Shown: positions 32,781 through 42,253, numbered from the stretch's first letter. The stretch is DNA of 64,000 bases from Streptomyces sp. SAI-127 (GCF_029894425.1 NZ_JARXYJ010000001.1:6216001-6280000), one strand, 5' to 3'. Notes: generated by a model from the letters alone, not told the origin. Numbers and translations: made by a program.

Positions 32781-33965
32781 TTACCCGCAGCTGTCCTCGG
32801 CGGCCGTGTTGCCGCGGAAGGTGGGCGCCCCGCCCTCCTTCTCGGATTCTCCATAAGGTTCTTCGTCATGAGAATGTTCTGAAAACCTCGGGGCTTTCTC
32901 CGTCACCTTCACCGGCGCATCCTTGCGCAACCGTTCGAAAAGCCGCCGGGCCTCGGGTTCCGCGAGTTGATCACGATTGGCGTCGTTGACGTACGGCTCT
33001 CGCGGCACGGTAAGGAATTGCACACGCTCCGTGGGGATGTGCCGCAGGCCGCGCACGAGTTCGTACAGCCCGCGCAGACTCGCCAGATCGGGATCGGTGG
33101 TGAGTGAGGAAGTCGCCGCGTCCAGTACCGGATAGAGCTTCACCGGATTCAGCAGTACGTCATTGCTCTGCACCTTGTGGACGAGCGCCCCGAGAAAACG
33201 TTGCTGACGGTCCATCCGCTCGGTGTCGCTGCCGTCGCCGAGGGACTTGCGGGCCCGCACATAGCCGAGCGCCTCCTCGCCGTCCAGCGTCACCCGCCCC
33301 GCCGGAAGCCGCAGCCTGGCCGCCTTGTCGTTGATCGGTTCGTCGAGACAGACGGTCACTCCGTCGACGGCGTCCACCATGTCCTTGAAGCCGTGGAAGT
33401 CGACGACCATGTGGTGGTCCACGCGAATGTTCGTGAGTTTCTCGACGGTTCGGATCGTGCAGGCCGAACCGCCCTTCTGAAAGGCGCTGTTGAACATCGT
33501 GAACACGGCCTCGCCACGGGTCCCGTCCGACCCCAGACAGGCCGGCACCTCCACCATCAGGTCCCGCGGCAGCGACACGGCCGTCGCGGTGCGTCGCCCG
33601 GCGGCCAGATGCAACAGGATCGTGGTGTCCGACCGCTCGGTCCCCGAGTCCCGCCCGTACCGCGCGTTCTCGTCCCCCGACCGTGAGTCGGACCCGATCA
33701 GCAGAATGTTCTGCGCGTCCTTGACGAGCGAGGTGGGCCGCTCCTTCTCGTACCGGGCGAGCTCGGCGGCGGCCGCGTCGTCCGCGGTGATGTTCCCGTC
33801 GAGCTTGGCGTAGAGGGCCCATCCGGCACCGGCGGTGGCCGTGACGGCCACGGCGGCGGCGAGCCCCGCACCGCCCAGCCACCGCCGCCGACGCCGGCGT
33901 ATGAGCCCTTCACCACCGGCCGACGCCCCGAGGCCGGGTCCGAGGGCGCGAGCGCTGTCGGTCAC
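32781..33965 (-). CDS. LCP family protein 7, without LytR_C domain
   Basis: 394 residues. A basic N-terminus (RRRRRRW), one membrane helix (about 30-52), and the LCP domain with LIGSDSRSG, SLPRDLM, ACTIRTVEKLTNIRVDHH and YVRARKS. It stops after the LCP domain with a short acidic tail (EPYGESEKEGG) ending in a Cys, so it differs from LCP 2-6. GTG at 33965 is preferred: GAGGGG lies about ten bases upstream, whereas the GTG four codons earlier has no room for a ribosome site. The last Arg of the RTR motif is displaced (RARK). It is the first gene of the leftward LCP array. Confidence 0.9.
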   Translation of the reverse strand: MTDSARALGPGLGASAGGEGLIRRRRRRWLGGAGLAAAVAVTATAGAGWALYAKLDGNITADDAAAAELARYEKERPTSLVKDAQNILLIGSDSRSGDENARYGRDSGTERSDTTILLHLAAGRRTATAVSLPRDLMVEVPACLGSDGTRGEAVFTMFNSAFQKGGSACTIRTVEKLTNIRVDHHMVVDFHGFKDMVDAVDGVTVCLDEPINDKAARLRLPAGRVTLDGEEALGYVRARKSLGDGSDTERMDRQQRFLGALVHKVQSNDVLLNPVKLYPVLDAATSSLTTDPDLASLRGLYELVRGLRHIPTERVQFLTVPREPYVNDANRDQLAEPEARRLFERLRKDAPVKVTEKAPRFSEHSHDEEPYGESEKEGGAPTFRGNTAAEDSCG

Positions 33966-34084
33966 GAGTCGGCCCACCCCTCATGGCGTACGAATCTGTA
34001 CTTACGACCATGACGCGGACCGGTGTCCGGGGGCGGCCGGTACTGCTCCACTCGGGTGACCGCACCCGGCGTGCAACCGCCCGG

Positions 34085-34819
34085 TCAGCGACGAACAGCC
34101 GTGACCCGCTCACTCTCGATCCGCTTGGCGAGCCCCTCCTCGCCCAACCGCTCCAGATGACGGCACAACACCACGGACCCCCCGGTGGCGAGCGCTCCGT
34201 ACAACCCGGCGTTCAACCCGTCCCATGTGTCGTACGGCAACCCCGACAACACGCGATCCCCCGTCCCCTCGGCCCGGGCCCGCTCGACGACCTCCGCCGC
34301 GCTGAACTCCCGCCCCGCGACGATCAACGCGGGCTCGTCAGGCTCCACCGGAGCGAACGGAACAAACCGGTCACCCTGTCCCGGCACCTCCACGGCGTAG
34401 TCCACGAAGCCGTCCGGCGTCTGCGGGAAGCGCCCGCCCAGCGGCCGCAGGGCCAACGCGATCCGCTCCCCGGAACACGCCCGCGCCGCCTCCAGTGTGT
34501 CCGGCCCGCTCACGACCACGTCGGCCGCGGCCGGATCTCCGCCGACATCCGCGATCACCCCTACCGACGCGCAGGCCAGCAACCACACCGCCGTCTGCCA
34601 GTGCGCGGGCAGCAACAGCGTCACCCGGTCACCGGGCGCCGCGGCGAGGTCGCCCTGGAGGAGGTTCGAGGTCTTGGCCACCCAATTGGCGAAGGTGGCC
34701 ACGGACAATTCGACACGTTCGCCCGTGGCGTCGTCGTAGAAGGTCACCAGGGGGCGTGCAGGATCCGCGGCGAGCGCGGAACGCAGCAGGTCGGCGGGGG
34801 TGCGATCGGTGGCGTTCAT
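34085..34819 (-). CDS. TIGR03089 family protein (short acyl-adenylate-synthetase-like)
   Basis: 244 residues. The sequence resembles the N-terminal part of AMP-forming synthetases: RPLVTFYDDATGERVELS, then FANWVAKTSNLL and GDRVTLLLPAHWQTAVWLLA. It stops short of the adenylate-forming motifs and lacks the C-terminal lid, as is normal for this actinobacterial family. It is thus unlikely to activate acids by itself; its function is unknown. ATG at 34819 opens the first helix directly. In the usual gene order it neighbours LCP genes, and here it lies 120 bases before LCP 7 in the same direction, which hints at a role with the envelope genes. Confidence 0.85.
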   Translation of the reverse strand: MNATDRTPADLLRSALAADPARPLVTFYDDATGERVELSVATFANWVAKTSNLLQGDLAAAPGDRVTLLLPAHWQTAVWLLACASVGVIADVGGDPAAADVVVSGPDTLEAARACSGERIALALRPLGGRFPQTPDGFVDYAVEVPGQGDRFVPFAPVEPDEPALIVAGREFSAAEVVERARAEGTGDRVLSGLPYDTWDGLNAGLYGALATGGSVVLCRHLERLGEEGLAKRIESERVTAVRR

Positions 34820-34924
34820 CCGCAGAAGCCTACGCGGGCACGCGGCTCGACACCCCCGCGCGGGGCCACCGGTTCGGCGCAACAACACCCGACGGTCCGT
34901 CAGTTTCCCGATGGACAGATTTAT

Positions 34925-36421
34925 ATGACTATGTCCAGGATCGGGAGCATGCGTGGACTACTTGCTTCCTCGGTCGGCGTCACCTGTGCGGCCGCCCTCG
35001 CCCTGCCCCTCACCTCGCCCGCGGTCGCGGCGAGACCGGTGTCCCCGGCGGCCGTGAGACCGGCGTCGGGCGCGGAAGCCCTCGGCAGCACCCAGTCGCT
35101 GCCCCTCGCGCCCCTCGCCTCCCGCGACTTCACCCTCGCCCCGGCCGACGAACAGGGCCTGCCCCGCCGGGACGTACGGCACTTCTCCCTCGCAGGCGTG
35201 ATCTGGGACGACCCGGACATCGAGCTGCATGGCCGCGTCCAGATCCGCACCCGTGCGGTCGGCACCGACACCTGGTCCGGCTGGCAGGACCTGGAGACCC
35301 ACAACGACGACACCGCCGACCCCGACACGGCCGAGCGCACGTCCGGCCGCGTCCACGGTGCGACGGCACCGCTGTGGGTGGGCGACTCGGACGGCGTGGA
35401 GGTGAGGGTCCGAGCCGAAGCCGACCACCGGACCGAGGACATGGCCCGCGGCTCCCGTACGGCGACCACGACCGCTCCTCTCCCGGCGGGGCTGCGTCTG
35501 GAACTGGTGGACCCGGGGGACAGCGCACCGGAGTCCGCCCGGCAGGAAGCCGCGGCGGCCGGCGCCTCCCACCGCGCCGTCGCACTTCGCTCCACCCCCA
35601 CCCCCGAACCGGCGGAGGATCCCGCCGCGACGGACGCGTCCGACCCCACCGCCGAACCGGCCGAGGATCCCGCCGCCATGGACGCGTCCGCCGCCAACGC
35701 CGGTCTGGCCGCTCCCGGCGCCATCGAGATCCCGGCGCTGAACCGGCAGCAGACCGAACAGGAGCTGTTCGCCCTGCGCGCGGGGGAGTTGACGGAACGG
35801 CAGCGGACGAAGCCGTACATCGGACCGCGCCCGCGCATCATCACCCGGCGCGGCTGGGGCGCCGACGAGAGGCTGCGCGAGCGGAAGTTCGTCTACACGA
35901 AGAAGTCCAAGGCGGCCTTCGTGCACCACACGGCGTCCGGCAACGGGTACCGCTGTACGCAGGCGCCCTCGCTCATTCGCGGTATCTACCGCTACCACGT
36001 CAAGAGCAGGGGCTGGCGCGACATCGGCTACAACTTCCTCGTCGACAAGTGCGGAAACATCTACGAGGGCCGGGCGGGCGGCGTGGCGAAGCCGGTCCTC
36101 GGCGCCCACACCCTCGGCTTCAACACCAACAGCGTGGGGATCGCCGTCCTCGGCAGCTACGGTTCCAAGAAGCCGCCCGCCGCCGTGACGCGGGCCATCG
36201 CACGGCTCACCGCGTGGAAGCTCGGCCTGTACGGCGCGAACCCGAAGGGGAAGACGTATCTGAAGTCGGGCGGTGGCAACCGCTATCCGAAGGGTAGGAA
36301 GGTACGACTGAACGTGATCTCCGGCCATCGGGACGGCTTCGTCACGGAGTGCCCCGGACGGCAGCTCTACCGCAAACTCGGGTCCACCCGCACGACAGCT
36401 GCCCGTCTCCAAGGTCGTTGA
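34925..36421 (+). CDS. Secreted N-acetylmuramoyl-L-alanine amidase, PGRP domain
   Basis: 498 residues from ATG 34925; ATG 34949 gives a classic signal peptide (MRGLLASSVGVTC..., cut near AVAAR) with AGGA eight bases upstream and may be the true start. A beta-rich middle domain (about 85-190; RIRTRAVGTDTWSGWQDLE-type strands, GRVQIRTRAVG seen here) and an Ala/Pro/Asp linker with the repeat EPAEDPAA precede the peptidoglycan-recognition amidase domain (315-490). Its zinc and catalytic residues include His in FVHHTASG, the Tyr/His region GAHTLGFN, and SGHRD...TECPG. It would cut the amide between muramic acid and the peptide stem outside the cell. Confidence 0.92.
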   Translation: MTMSRIGSMRGLLASSVGVTCAAALALPLTSPAVAARPVSPAAVRPASGAEALGSTQSLPLAPLASRDFTLAPADEQGLPRRDVRHFSLAGVIWDDPDIELHGRVQIRTRAVGTDTWSGWQDLETHNDDTADPDTAERTSGRVHGATAPLWVGDSDGVEVRVRAEADHRTEDMARGSRTATTTAPLPAGLRLELVDPGDSAPESARQEAAAAGASHRAVALRSTPTPEPAEDPAATDASDPTAEPAEDPAAMDASAANAGLAAPGAIEIPALNRQQTEQELFALRAGELTERQRTKPYIGPRPRIITRRGWGADERLRERKFVYTKKSKAAFVHHTASGNGYRCTQAPSLIRGIYRYHVKSRGWRDIGYNFLVDKCGNIYEGRAGGVAKPVLGAHTLGFNTNSVGIAVLGSYGSKKPPAAVTRAIARLTAWKLGLYGANPKGKTYLKSGGGNRYPKGRKVRLNVISGHRDGFVTECPGRQLYRKLGSTRTTAARLQGR

Positions 36422-36583
36422 CGGTCGCTGAGGACCGAAGAGAGTTCGTACCACCCGTTTCACCGCCGTCGGGGGGCAGGCGCGAATGCCGCACGGCCGC
36501 CGAAGGTGCCGCACAACGGTCTGCATACACTGGCCGGTCGAAAGACAGTTCGGGCCGGTCCCGGCAGGAAGCGGAGACAACAG

Positions 36584-37666
36584 GTGACAGAAGCGATCCT
36601 CCTGGTCGGCGGCAAGGGCACACGGCTGCGACCCCTCACGGTCCACACCCCGAAGCCCATGGTCCGCGCGGCCGGTGTCCCCTTCCTCACGCACCAGCTG
36701 GCCAGAGCGAGAGCGGCGGGCGTCGACCACATCGTCCTCGCGACGAGCTATCTCGCGGAGGTCTTCGAACCGCACTTCGGCGACGGCTCCTCCCTTGGGC
36801 TTCACCTCGAGTACGTCACCGAGGTGGAGCCCCTCGGCACGGGCGGCGCGATCCGCAACGTGGCCGCCCGGCTGCACTCCGCCCCCGACGAGCCGGTCCT
36901 GGTCTTCAACGGCGACATCCTGACGGGCCTGGACATCAGGGCGCTGGTGCGCACGCACGAGACAACGGGCGCGGACGTCTCCCTGCACCTCACGAAGGTG
37001 ACGGACCCGCGGGCCTACGGACTGGTCCCCACGGACGAGACGGGCAGGGTCCTGGCGTTCCTGGAGAAGCCCCAGACCCCGGAGGAGATCGTCACCGACC
37101 AGATCAACGCGGGGGCGTACGTCTTCCGCCGCTCGGTGATCGACGCGATCCCGGGGGGCCGCCCGGTCTCGGTGGAGCGCGAGACCTTCCCCGAGCTCCT
37201 GTCGGCCGGAGCCCACCTCCAGGGCATGGTCGACTCGACGTACTGGCTGGACCTCGGCACCCCCGCCGCCTTCGTGCGCGGCTCGGCCGACCTGGTCCTG
37301 GGCAGGGCACCGTCCCCCGCGGTGCCCGGCCGCTGCGGCGACCGCCTGATACTCCCCACGGCCAGGGTCGCCCCCGACGCGAAACTGACCGGCGGCACGG
37401 TGGTCGGCGAGGGCGCGTACATCGCGGAAGGCGCCAGGGTCTCCGGCTCGACGATCCTTCCGGGCGCGGTGGTCGAACCGGGTGCCGTCATCACCGACTC
37501 CCTGATCGGCACCAGGGCCCGCGTGGGCGAACGCTCGATCCTCACCGGCACGGTCATCGGCGACGGCGCGATCATCGGCGCCGACAACGAACTGCGGGAC
37601 GGCGCGCGAGTCTGGTGCGACGCGAAGATCCCCGCGGGAGCGGTCCGCTTCTCGTCGGACCAGTAG
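36584..37666 (+). CDS. Sugar-phosphate nucleotidyltransferase (mannose-1-phosphate guanylyltransferase type)
   Basis: 360 residues. The N-terminal nucleotidyltransferase domain opens with ILLVGGKGTRLRPLT, has KPMV, FNGDIL with the metal-binding Asp, and VLAFLEKPQTP. The C-terminal part (about 250-350) has hexapeptide repeats (ARVAPDAKLTGGTVVGEGA-type) that form a left-handed beta helix. It makes an NDP-sugar, most likely GDP-mannose, from sugar-1-phosphate and NTP. GTG at 36584 has GGAG eight bases upstream and leads straight into the first strand. With phosphomannomutase, the SIS isomerase and ManA it completes a mannose-activation route. The base and sugar specificity is inferred. Confidence 0.92.
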   Translation: MTEAILLVGGKGTRLRPLTVHTPKPMVRAAGVPFLTHQLARARAAGVDHIVLATSYLAEVFEPHFGDGSSLGLHLEYVTEVEPLGTGGAIRNVAARLHSAPDEPVLVFNGDILTGLDIRALVRTHETTGADVSLHLTKVTDPRAYGLVPTDETGRVLAFLEKPQTPEEIVTDQINAGAYVFRRSVIDAIPGGRPVSVERETFPELLSAGAHLQGMVDSTYWLDLGTPAAFVRGSADLVLGRAPSPAVPGRCGDRLILPTARVAPDAKLTGGTVVGEGAYIAEGARVSGSTILPGAVVEPGAVITDSLIGTRARVGERSILTGTVIGDGAIIGADNELRDGARVWCDAKIPAGAVRFSSDQ

Positions 37667-37694
37667 CGAACGCGTGTTGAGGACGGTCTGCCTC

Positions 37695-37816
37695 TGTCAG
37701 CCCGTCCGGCGTTTGAGGACGAGGCCCCTTCAGGGCCGACGGGGTCCGGGGCGGAGCCCCGGCGGGGGTGGAGGGGGCGGAGCCCCCTGGGCGGGGTCGA
37801 AGGGGCGGCAGCCCCT
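37695..37816. repeat. Intergenic repeat with three successive GGA-loop hairpins
   Basis: After CCGTCCGGCGTTTGAGGACG, a segment common in Streptomyces intergenic repeats, three hairpins follow: GGGGC/GCCCC (37748-37760), AGGGGGC/GCCCCCT (37772-37788) and AGGGGC/GCCCCT (37801-37816), with GGA or GGCA loops. They lie between convergent genes and may act as terminators in both directions. No gene is seen in 37667-37881. Confidence 0.7.
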
Positions 37817-37881
37817 GGGGATGGGACGGGTAGGGGCGGCGGGGGCGAAAAACCGCCACGCCAACCCCACCCACCGCACCT

Positions 37882-38889
37882 TCACAACCGCCCGATATCC
37901 CCCCGGGTCATCCGCGGCGCCCGCCGCCCCGGAACCCGCCCACTCAACAGGATCAACCGAGCCGCCCGATGCCGCTGCCCCGCATACGGCTCCAGCAGCG
38001 ACAACATCGCCGCATCGTCCGCATCCCGATCCCCCGCCAGCGCGAACCCCACGATCCCCGGCAGATGCAGATCCCCCACGGTCACCGCGTCCGCCGCCCC
38101 ATGACTCCGCTGCACCACCTCCGCGGACGTCCACGGCCCCACCCCCGGCACCACCTCCAGCCGAGCCTGCGCAGCCGCCGGAGACATCCCCACCGCCTCC
38201 TCCAGCCGCGCAGCCACCCGCACAGCCCGCAGAATCGTCGAGGCCCGCTTGTTGTCCACCCCGGCCCGATGCCACTCCCACGACGGAATCAACGCCCACG
38301 TCCGGGGCGCCGGCATCACCCACAACCGCCCACCCGCCGCAGGCCCGGGCGCGGGCTCCCCGAACTTCCGCACCAGCAACCGCCACGCCCGATACGCCTC
38401 ATCGGTCGTGACCTTCTGCTCCAGCACGGAAGGAATCAACGACTCCAGCACCAGCCCGGTCCGCGTCAGCCGCAGCCCCGGCCGCCGATGCCAGGAATGA
38501 GCCACCACCCGGTGCCGGGGCACGAAGACGGAAGGATCGTCCGCGGCGCCGAGCAGCTCCGGCAACCGCGACAGCAGCCACTCACCCCCGGGCCCCCACG
38601 CCTCACCGCGCACCTCACCGCCGTACACGCAAACCCGCAGGGTCCCTGGACCGACAGGCGTACGACTGGCCCGCCACACGGACCCGTCCGGAAGAGCCCG
38701 GAACGTGGGGTCCCCGGGCCCCCGCCTGAGCGCCCCGAGCACCAGCCCGAGATCGACGGGCCACCCCGGCGCCCACTTCCGCACCAGCGGTGCTTCCACC
38801 CGCGGCGCCTCCCGCCGCGCGGCGGGCACGACGACCTCCCCACCGCGCACGGTCGTACGCGTGGGCCGGGGAGCGAAACGTCCTGCCAC
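37882..38889 (-). CDS. DNA-3-methyladenine glycosylase-type HhH-GPD protein
   Basis: 335 residues. The helix-hairpin-helix is LEVVPGVGPWTSAEVV, and the catalytic Asp lies in TVGDLHLPG, as in AlkA. A further helix (LESLIPSVLEQKVTTDEAYRAW) has the EQQ/EQK segment of the family. The first 120 residues match the AlkA N-terminal domain only loosely. It would remove alkylated or otherwise damaged bases by hydrolysing the glycosidic bond. The start is GTG at 38889. It follows fbiB in the same direction with 97 bases between; there is no known link with F420. Cys ligands for an iron-sulphur cluster are absent, unlike Nth/MutY. Confidence 0.9.
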   Translation of the reverse strand: MAGRFAPRPTRTTVRGGEVVVPAARREAPRVEAPLVRKWAPGWPVDLGLVLGALRRGPGDPTFRALPDGSVWRASRTPVGPGTLRVCVYGGEVRGEAWGPGGEWLLSRLPELLGAADDPSVFVPRHRVVAHSWHRRPGLRLTRTGLVLESLIPSVLEQKVTTDEAYRAWRLLVRKFGEPAPGPAAGGRLWVMPAPRTWALIPSWEWHRAGVDNKRASTILRAVRVAARLEEAVGMSPAAAQARLEVVPGVGPWTSAEVVQRSHGAADAVTVGDLHLPGIVGFALAGDRDADDAAMLSLLEPYAGQRHRAARLILLSGRVPGRRAPRMTRGDIGRL

Positions 38890-38958
38890 GAATGAAGTCC
38901 TGGGGTACGAGAGGAACCGGAAGAAGCCCTACGAGACTAGGCGCAAGCCGAGGCCCAC

Positions 38959-39000
38959 CACCGCACCTCGACGAAGCCGGCGCACATCACCGCACCTCGA
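38959..39000. repeat. Short duplication of the fbiB 3' end
   Basis: CACCGCACCTCGA occurs at 38959-38971 and at 38988-39000, 29 bases apart; the second copy is the last coding bases of fbiB, the first lies past its stop codon. A few flanking bases also match. Confidence 0.55.
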
Positions 39001-40753
39001 TGAAACTCCCCGCATCCCGATCCGGCCGGGGCCGAGGCTGCTCCGCCGGATGTCCCACGGCAACGGCCCCCATCGGATCCCAGTCCGCCGGCAGCCCCAG
39101 CACCTCCCGTACCTCCTCGCGGCAGAACATGGTGGACGACACCCACGCCGACCCCAGCCGCTCCCCGGCCAGCGCGACGAGGAAGTTCTGCACCCCGGCA
39201 CCCGCGGCGACGACGAACATCTCCCGCTCGGCCGCGTCCCGCCGCACATCGCCGTAGGTGTGCGAGCCGTCCATCACCAGACACGGCACGACGAGATACG
39301 GCGCGTTGCGCAGCACGTCCCCGCGCCGCACCCGCTTGGCTATGGACTCCTCGGACTTCCCGTCCCGCCGCAGATCGGCGATCCAGGCGTCCCGCATGGC
39401 GTCCAGCAGCCCGGTCCGCGAGGCCTCGGACTCCAGCAGAACGAACCGCCACGGCGTCGTGTGATGCGGTGCCGGCGCGGTGACGGCCGCGGCGACGGCC
39501 CGTCGTACGGCTCCGGGGTCGACGGGCTCGTCCGTGAAGGCCCGTACGGTACGACGCTGGGTGACCGCCTCCCGGACGGCCTCCGAGGTCCCCAGCCGGA
39601 ACATGTCGTCGCGCGCGTGACGCACCATGGCCCGCGCTCCCTCCCCGTGCTCCCCGGCCACGACGTGCGCCAGCCCGCGCACGACGGCGACGGGGAGACC
39701 TGCGGCCTTGCCCTTGACGAGATCACCGGCGGCGGCCAGTTCGTCGGCCGTCGCCACGACGGTCGCGCTGAGCGGATTGCCGTACGCGTCCGTGCCGCCC
39801 CGCAGATCGTCCAGCACCCGCACTCCGGCGGCGCCGATCGCGACATCGGTGAGCCCGGCGCGCCAGGGCCGCCCGAAGGTGTCGGTGACGAGGACCCCGA
39901 CGTCGACCCCGAGGGCGTCCCGCAGCCCGTCCCGGATCGCCCGCGCCGACGCGTCGGGGTCCTCGGGCAGCAACAGCACGGTCCCCGAAGGGGTGTTGGA
40001 GGCGTCGACCCCGGCGGCGGCCATCACGAGCCCCTGCCGGTTCTCGACGATCCTGAGCGCCCCGCGCCGCGCCACGACCCGTACGGTCTCGGCATCGATC
40101 GCGGCCTCCCGGTCGCTCGCCTCGACGACCCGCCCCTCCGCCTTCGACACGATCTTCGAGGTGACGAGCAACACGTCCCCGTCGACGAGCCCCGGCTCGG
40201 CGGCGGCGATCAGCTTGGCAAGGTCGTCCCCCCGCGCGACCTCAGGCATACCGGCCACGGCCCACACACGGAAACCACCCCCCGCCGAGTCCTGCGCGGA
40301 CTCGTGGCCGACCGGGTCCGTGGGGCCGTCTGCTGTCCCGTGACCGGACCCGCTCGTGGCGCTCCCAGCCGCTCCGTGACCGGACGGGTTCGCCGTGCCG
40401 TCTGCTGTCCCGTGGCCGGTCGGGTTCGCCACGCTGCTGCCCGCGGTCCCGCGCCCGGACTCGTCGGTCGTGTTGCCCGTTGTCCCGTGGCCGGTCTCGT
40501 CGGCTGTGTTGCCCGTCGTCCCGTGACCGGACCCGTCCGCCGTGCTGCCCGTCGACCCACGACCGGACCCGGTCACCGCGCCCCCCGCGACCCCGGACCG
40601 GCCGCTCGCGGCCGCTTCGTCGTTCACCGGCCCGCCGCCGGCGGCACGCGCGCTACCCCGGCTTCCGGCCACCCCTTCCGGAGCCGCGCGACCCCGGCTC
40701 CCGGCCACCGCTTCCCCCGAGCCCCGTGCCTCACCCGCCACCTCGCCGCTCAA
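38987..40753 (-). CDS. fbiB: Coenzyme F420:L-glutamate ligase FbiB with an extra repetitive N-terminus
   Basis: 588 residues, about 150 more than usual. The gamma-glutamyl ligase domain (160-400) starts [12 protein letters not shown] and has [17 protein letters not shown] and [14 protein letters not shown]. The C-terminal FMN/nitroreductase-type domain (405-588) has [23 protein letters not shown] and [10 protein letters not shown]. FbiB adds glutamates to F420-0. The first 158 residues hold a Gly/Ala/Ser stretch, then about eight 12-13-residue units of the form [12 protein letters not shown] (62-157). TTG at 40753 overlaps the fbiA stop (TTGA), so translation is coupled there. An internal ATG at 40249 would give a protein without the conserved FRVWAVAG start. 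Confidence 0.92.
   Translation of the reverse strand: MSGEVAGEARGSGEAVAGSRGRAAPEGVAGSRGSARAAGGGPVNDEAAASGRSGVAGGAVTGSGRGSTGSTADGSGHGTTGNTADETGHGTTGNTTDESGRGTAGSSVANPTGHGTADGTANPSGHGAAGSATSGSGHGTADGPTDPVGHESAQDSAGGGFRVWAVAGMPEVARGDDLAKLIAAAEPGLVDGDVLLVTSKIVSKAEGRVVEASDREAAIDAETVRVVARRGALRIVENRQGLVMAAAGVDASNTPSGTVLLLPEDPDASARAIRDGLRDALGVDVGVLVTDTFGRPWRAGLTDVAIGAAGVRVLDDLRGGTDAYGNPLSATVVATADELAAAGDLVKGKAAGLPVAVVRGLAHVVAGEHGEGARAMVRHARDDMFRLGTSEAVREAVTQRRTVRAFTDEPVDPGAVRRAVAAAVTAPAPHHTTPWRFVLLESEASRTGLLDAMRDAWIADLRRDGKSEESIAKRVRRGDVLRNAPYLVVPCLVMDGSHTYGDVRRDAAEREMFVVAAGAGVQNFLVALAGERLGSAWVSSTMFCREEVREVLGLPADWDPMGAVAVGHPAEQPRPRPDRDAGSFIEVR
40283..40570 (-). repeat. In-frame 36-39-base tandem repeats inside fbiB
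   Basis: About eight units coding for 12-13 residues each, consensus (G/E/P)-(S/T)-G-H-G-T-(T/A)-G-(N/S)-T-A-(D/N). CCGTGACCGGACCCG and CCCGTGGCCGGT cores recur on the plus strand. All unit lengths are multiples of three and the reading frame stays open. Confidence 0.85.
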
Positions 40754-41709
40754 GCTCCGCGCACCTCCTCCGCCAGCTCCAGCGCCTCCTGGGCCATCCG
40801 CGCGGTCGCGTCCAGGTCGGTCATCATCAGGGGTACGGCCCGGCAGCGGATGCCGGCCGACTCGATCCGGTCGACCGCTCCGGCGTCCACGGTGTCGACG
40901 AGCCAGCCGTCCAGCAGCCCCGAGCCGTAGTGCTCGGCGACGGCCGCGGCCGTGGACTCGACGCCGACCGCCGCCAGCACCTTGTCGGCCATGCCGCGCA
41001 CGGGCGCGTCCCCGACGATGGGGGACAGGCCCACCACCGGCACCCCGGCCTCGGCGATCGCCTCGCGGATGCCGGGCACGGCGAGGATCGTGCCGACGGA
41101 CACCACCGGGTTGGACGGCGGGAACAGCACGACGTCCGCCTCCGCGATCGCCTCCAGCACCCCCGGCGCCGGCTTGGACTGCTCCGCGCCCACCGGCACG
41201 ACCGCGTGGGCCGGAACGGACGCCCGCAGCCGCACCCAGTACTCCTGGAAGTGAACGGCCTTGCGCTCACCGTCGATCTCCACGGCCACATGCGTCTCGA
41301 CCCGGTCGTCGGTCATCGGGATCAACCGCACCCCCGGCTTCCACCGGTCGCACAGTGCCTCGGTCACCGCGCTCAGCGGATACCCGGCACCGATCATCTG
41401 CGTCCGCACGATGTGCGTGGCGAAGTCCCGGTCCCCGAGCCCGAACCACTCGGGTCCGACGCCGTACGCCGCGAGCTCCTCCTTGAGGTGGAAGGTCTCC
41501 TCGGCCCGCCCCCAGCCCTGCTCCTCGTTGATACCGCCGCCGAGCGTGTACATCACCGTGTCGAGGTCCGGGCAGACCTTCAGCCCGAAGAGGTGGATGT
41601 CGTCCCCGGTGTTACCGATGACCGTGATGTCCGCGTCCGGCGCGGCCTGCTTCAGACCACGCAGGAACCGGGCACCGCCGATGCCGCCTGCCAGAACCAC
41701 AATGCGCAT
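40750..41709 (-). CDS. fbiA: 2-phospho-L-lactate transferase FbiA (CofD)
   Basis: 319 residues. The N-terminal [19 protein letters not shown] is the CofD signature, followed by [22 protein letters not shown] with the acidic metal-binding residues, and [15 protein letters not shown] with the phosphate site. It moves the phospholactyl (or phosphoenolpyruvyl) group from its guanylyl carrier to the deazaflavin Fo. ATG at 41709 starts the first strand; a longer GTG start would add ten residues of no known match. It is coupled to fbiB by a four-base overlap and lies 34 bases after the cysteine dioxygenase gene in the same direction. Confidence 0.96.
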   Translation of the reverse strand: MRIVVLAGGIGGARFLRGLKQAAPDADITVIGNTGDDIHLFGLKVCPDLDTVMYTLGGGINEEQGWGRAEETFHLKEELAAYGVGPEWFGLGDRDFATHIVRTQMIGAGYPLSAVTEALCDRWKPGVRLIPMTDDRVETHVAVEIDGERKAVHFQEYWVRLRASVPAHAVVPVGAEQSKPAPGVLEAIAEADVVLFPPSNPVVSVGTILAVPGIREAIAEAGVPVVGLSPIVGDAPVRGMADKVLAAVGVESTAAAVAEHYGSGLLDGWLVDTVDAGAVDRIESAGIRCRAVPLMMTDLDATARMAQEALELAEEVRGA

Positions 41710-41743
41710 GGGAGCAAGTCTTACAGGCGGGTACGACAACGCG

Positions 41744-42253
41744 TCATGCGGTTACGACGTCCACCTCGCCGTGGGTCTCGCGAGCGGTGCAGGCGGTGTA
41801 CATCGGCATCTCGGTCAGCCCCGGGTAGTAGACGTGCAGACTCACCGCCGGCTCCAGCGCGTCGTTGACGACTTCGTGCACGTACCCCGGCGCGAACACC
41901 CGCTGCGCCCCCGCCCCCAGCGCGCGCGTGCCCCGCTCGGCGCGCTCGGTCAGCGTGCCCTCCAGGACGGTGAGGACCCCCGAGGAGCGGCCGTGGTCGT
42001 GCAGCCCGCTGCCCTGACCGGGGACCCAGGACAGCAGCCACACCTCGTAGCCGGGCCCGGTACGCAGCCGGTGGTACCAGCGGCTCGTCGCGTCGTACTG
42101 GACGAGGTGCCCCCACTGCGAGCGGTCGGCGGCGATGGAGCGTGCCAGGCCGACGAAGTCGGCGACGGTGGCCGGGTGCTCGCGCGGGGCCTGGAGGAGG
42201 TGCGGGACCTCTAGGAGGTCGCCGGCGATCTGGAGGTCGTTGTCGCTGTTCAT
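41744..42253 (-). CDS. Cysteine dioxygenase (cupin)
   Basis: 169 residues, bacterial CDO. The cupin core has the iron ligands in GLHDHGRSSG (His-x-His) and a third His in YVHEVVN, with RWYHRL and WVPGQGS in the expected places. It oxidises Cys to cysteine sulfinate with iron and oxygen. The Cys partner of the crosslink found in mammals is replaced by Gly (DHGRSSG), as in most bacterial forms. ATG at 42253 is chosen; a longer frame upstream has no conserved residues. It leads a leftward set with fbiA and fbiB, but a direct metabolic link with F420 is not known. Confidence 0.93.
   Translation of the reverse strand: MNSDNDLQIAGDLLEVPHLLQAPREHPATVADFVGLARSIAADRSQWGHLVQYDATSRWYHRLRTGPGYEVWLLSWVPGQGSGLHDHGRSSGVLTVLEGTLTERAERGTRALGAGAQRVFAPGYVHEVVNDALEPAVSLHVYYPGLTEMPMYTACTARETHGEVDVVTA

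Noticed and set aside
34925-36421. Large open frames on both strands across the amidase gene
   Set aside because: High third-position GC keeps alternative frames open; only the rightward frame has a signal peptide and amidase motifs.
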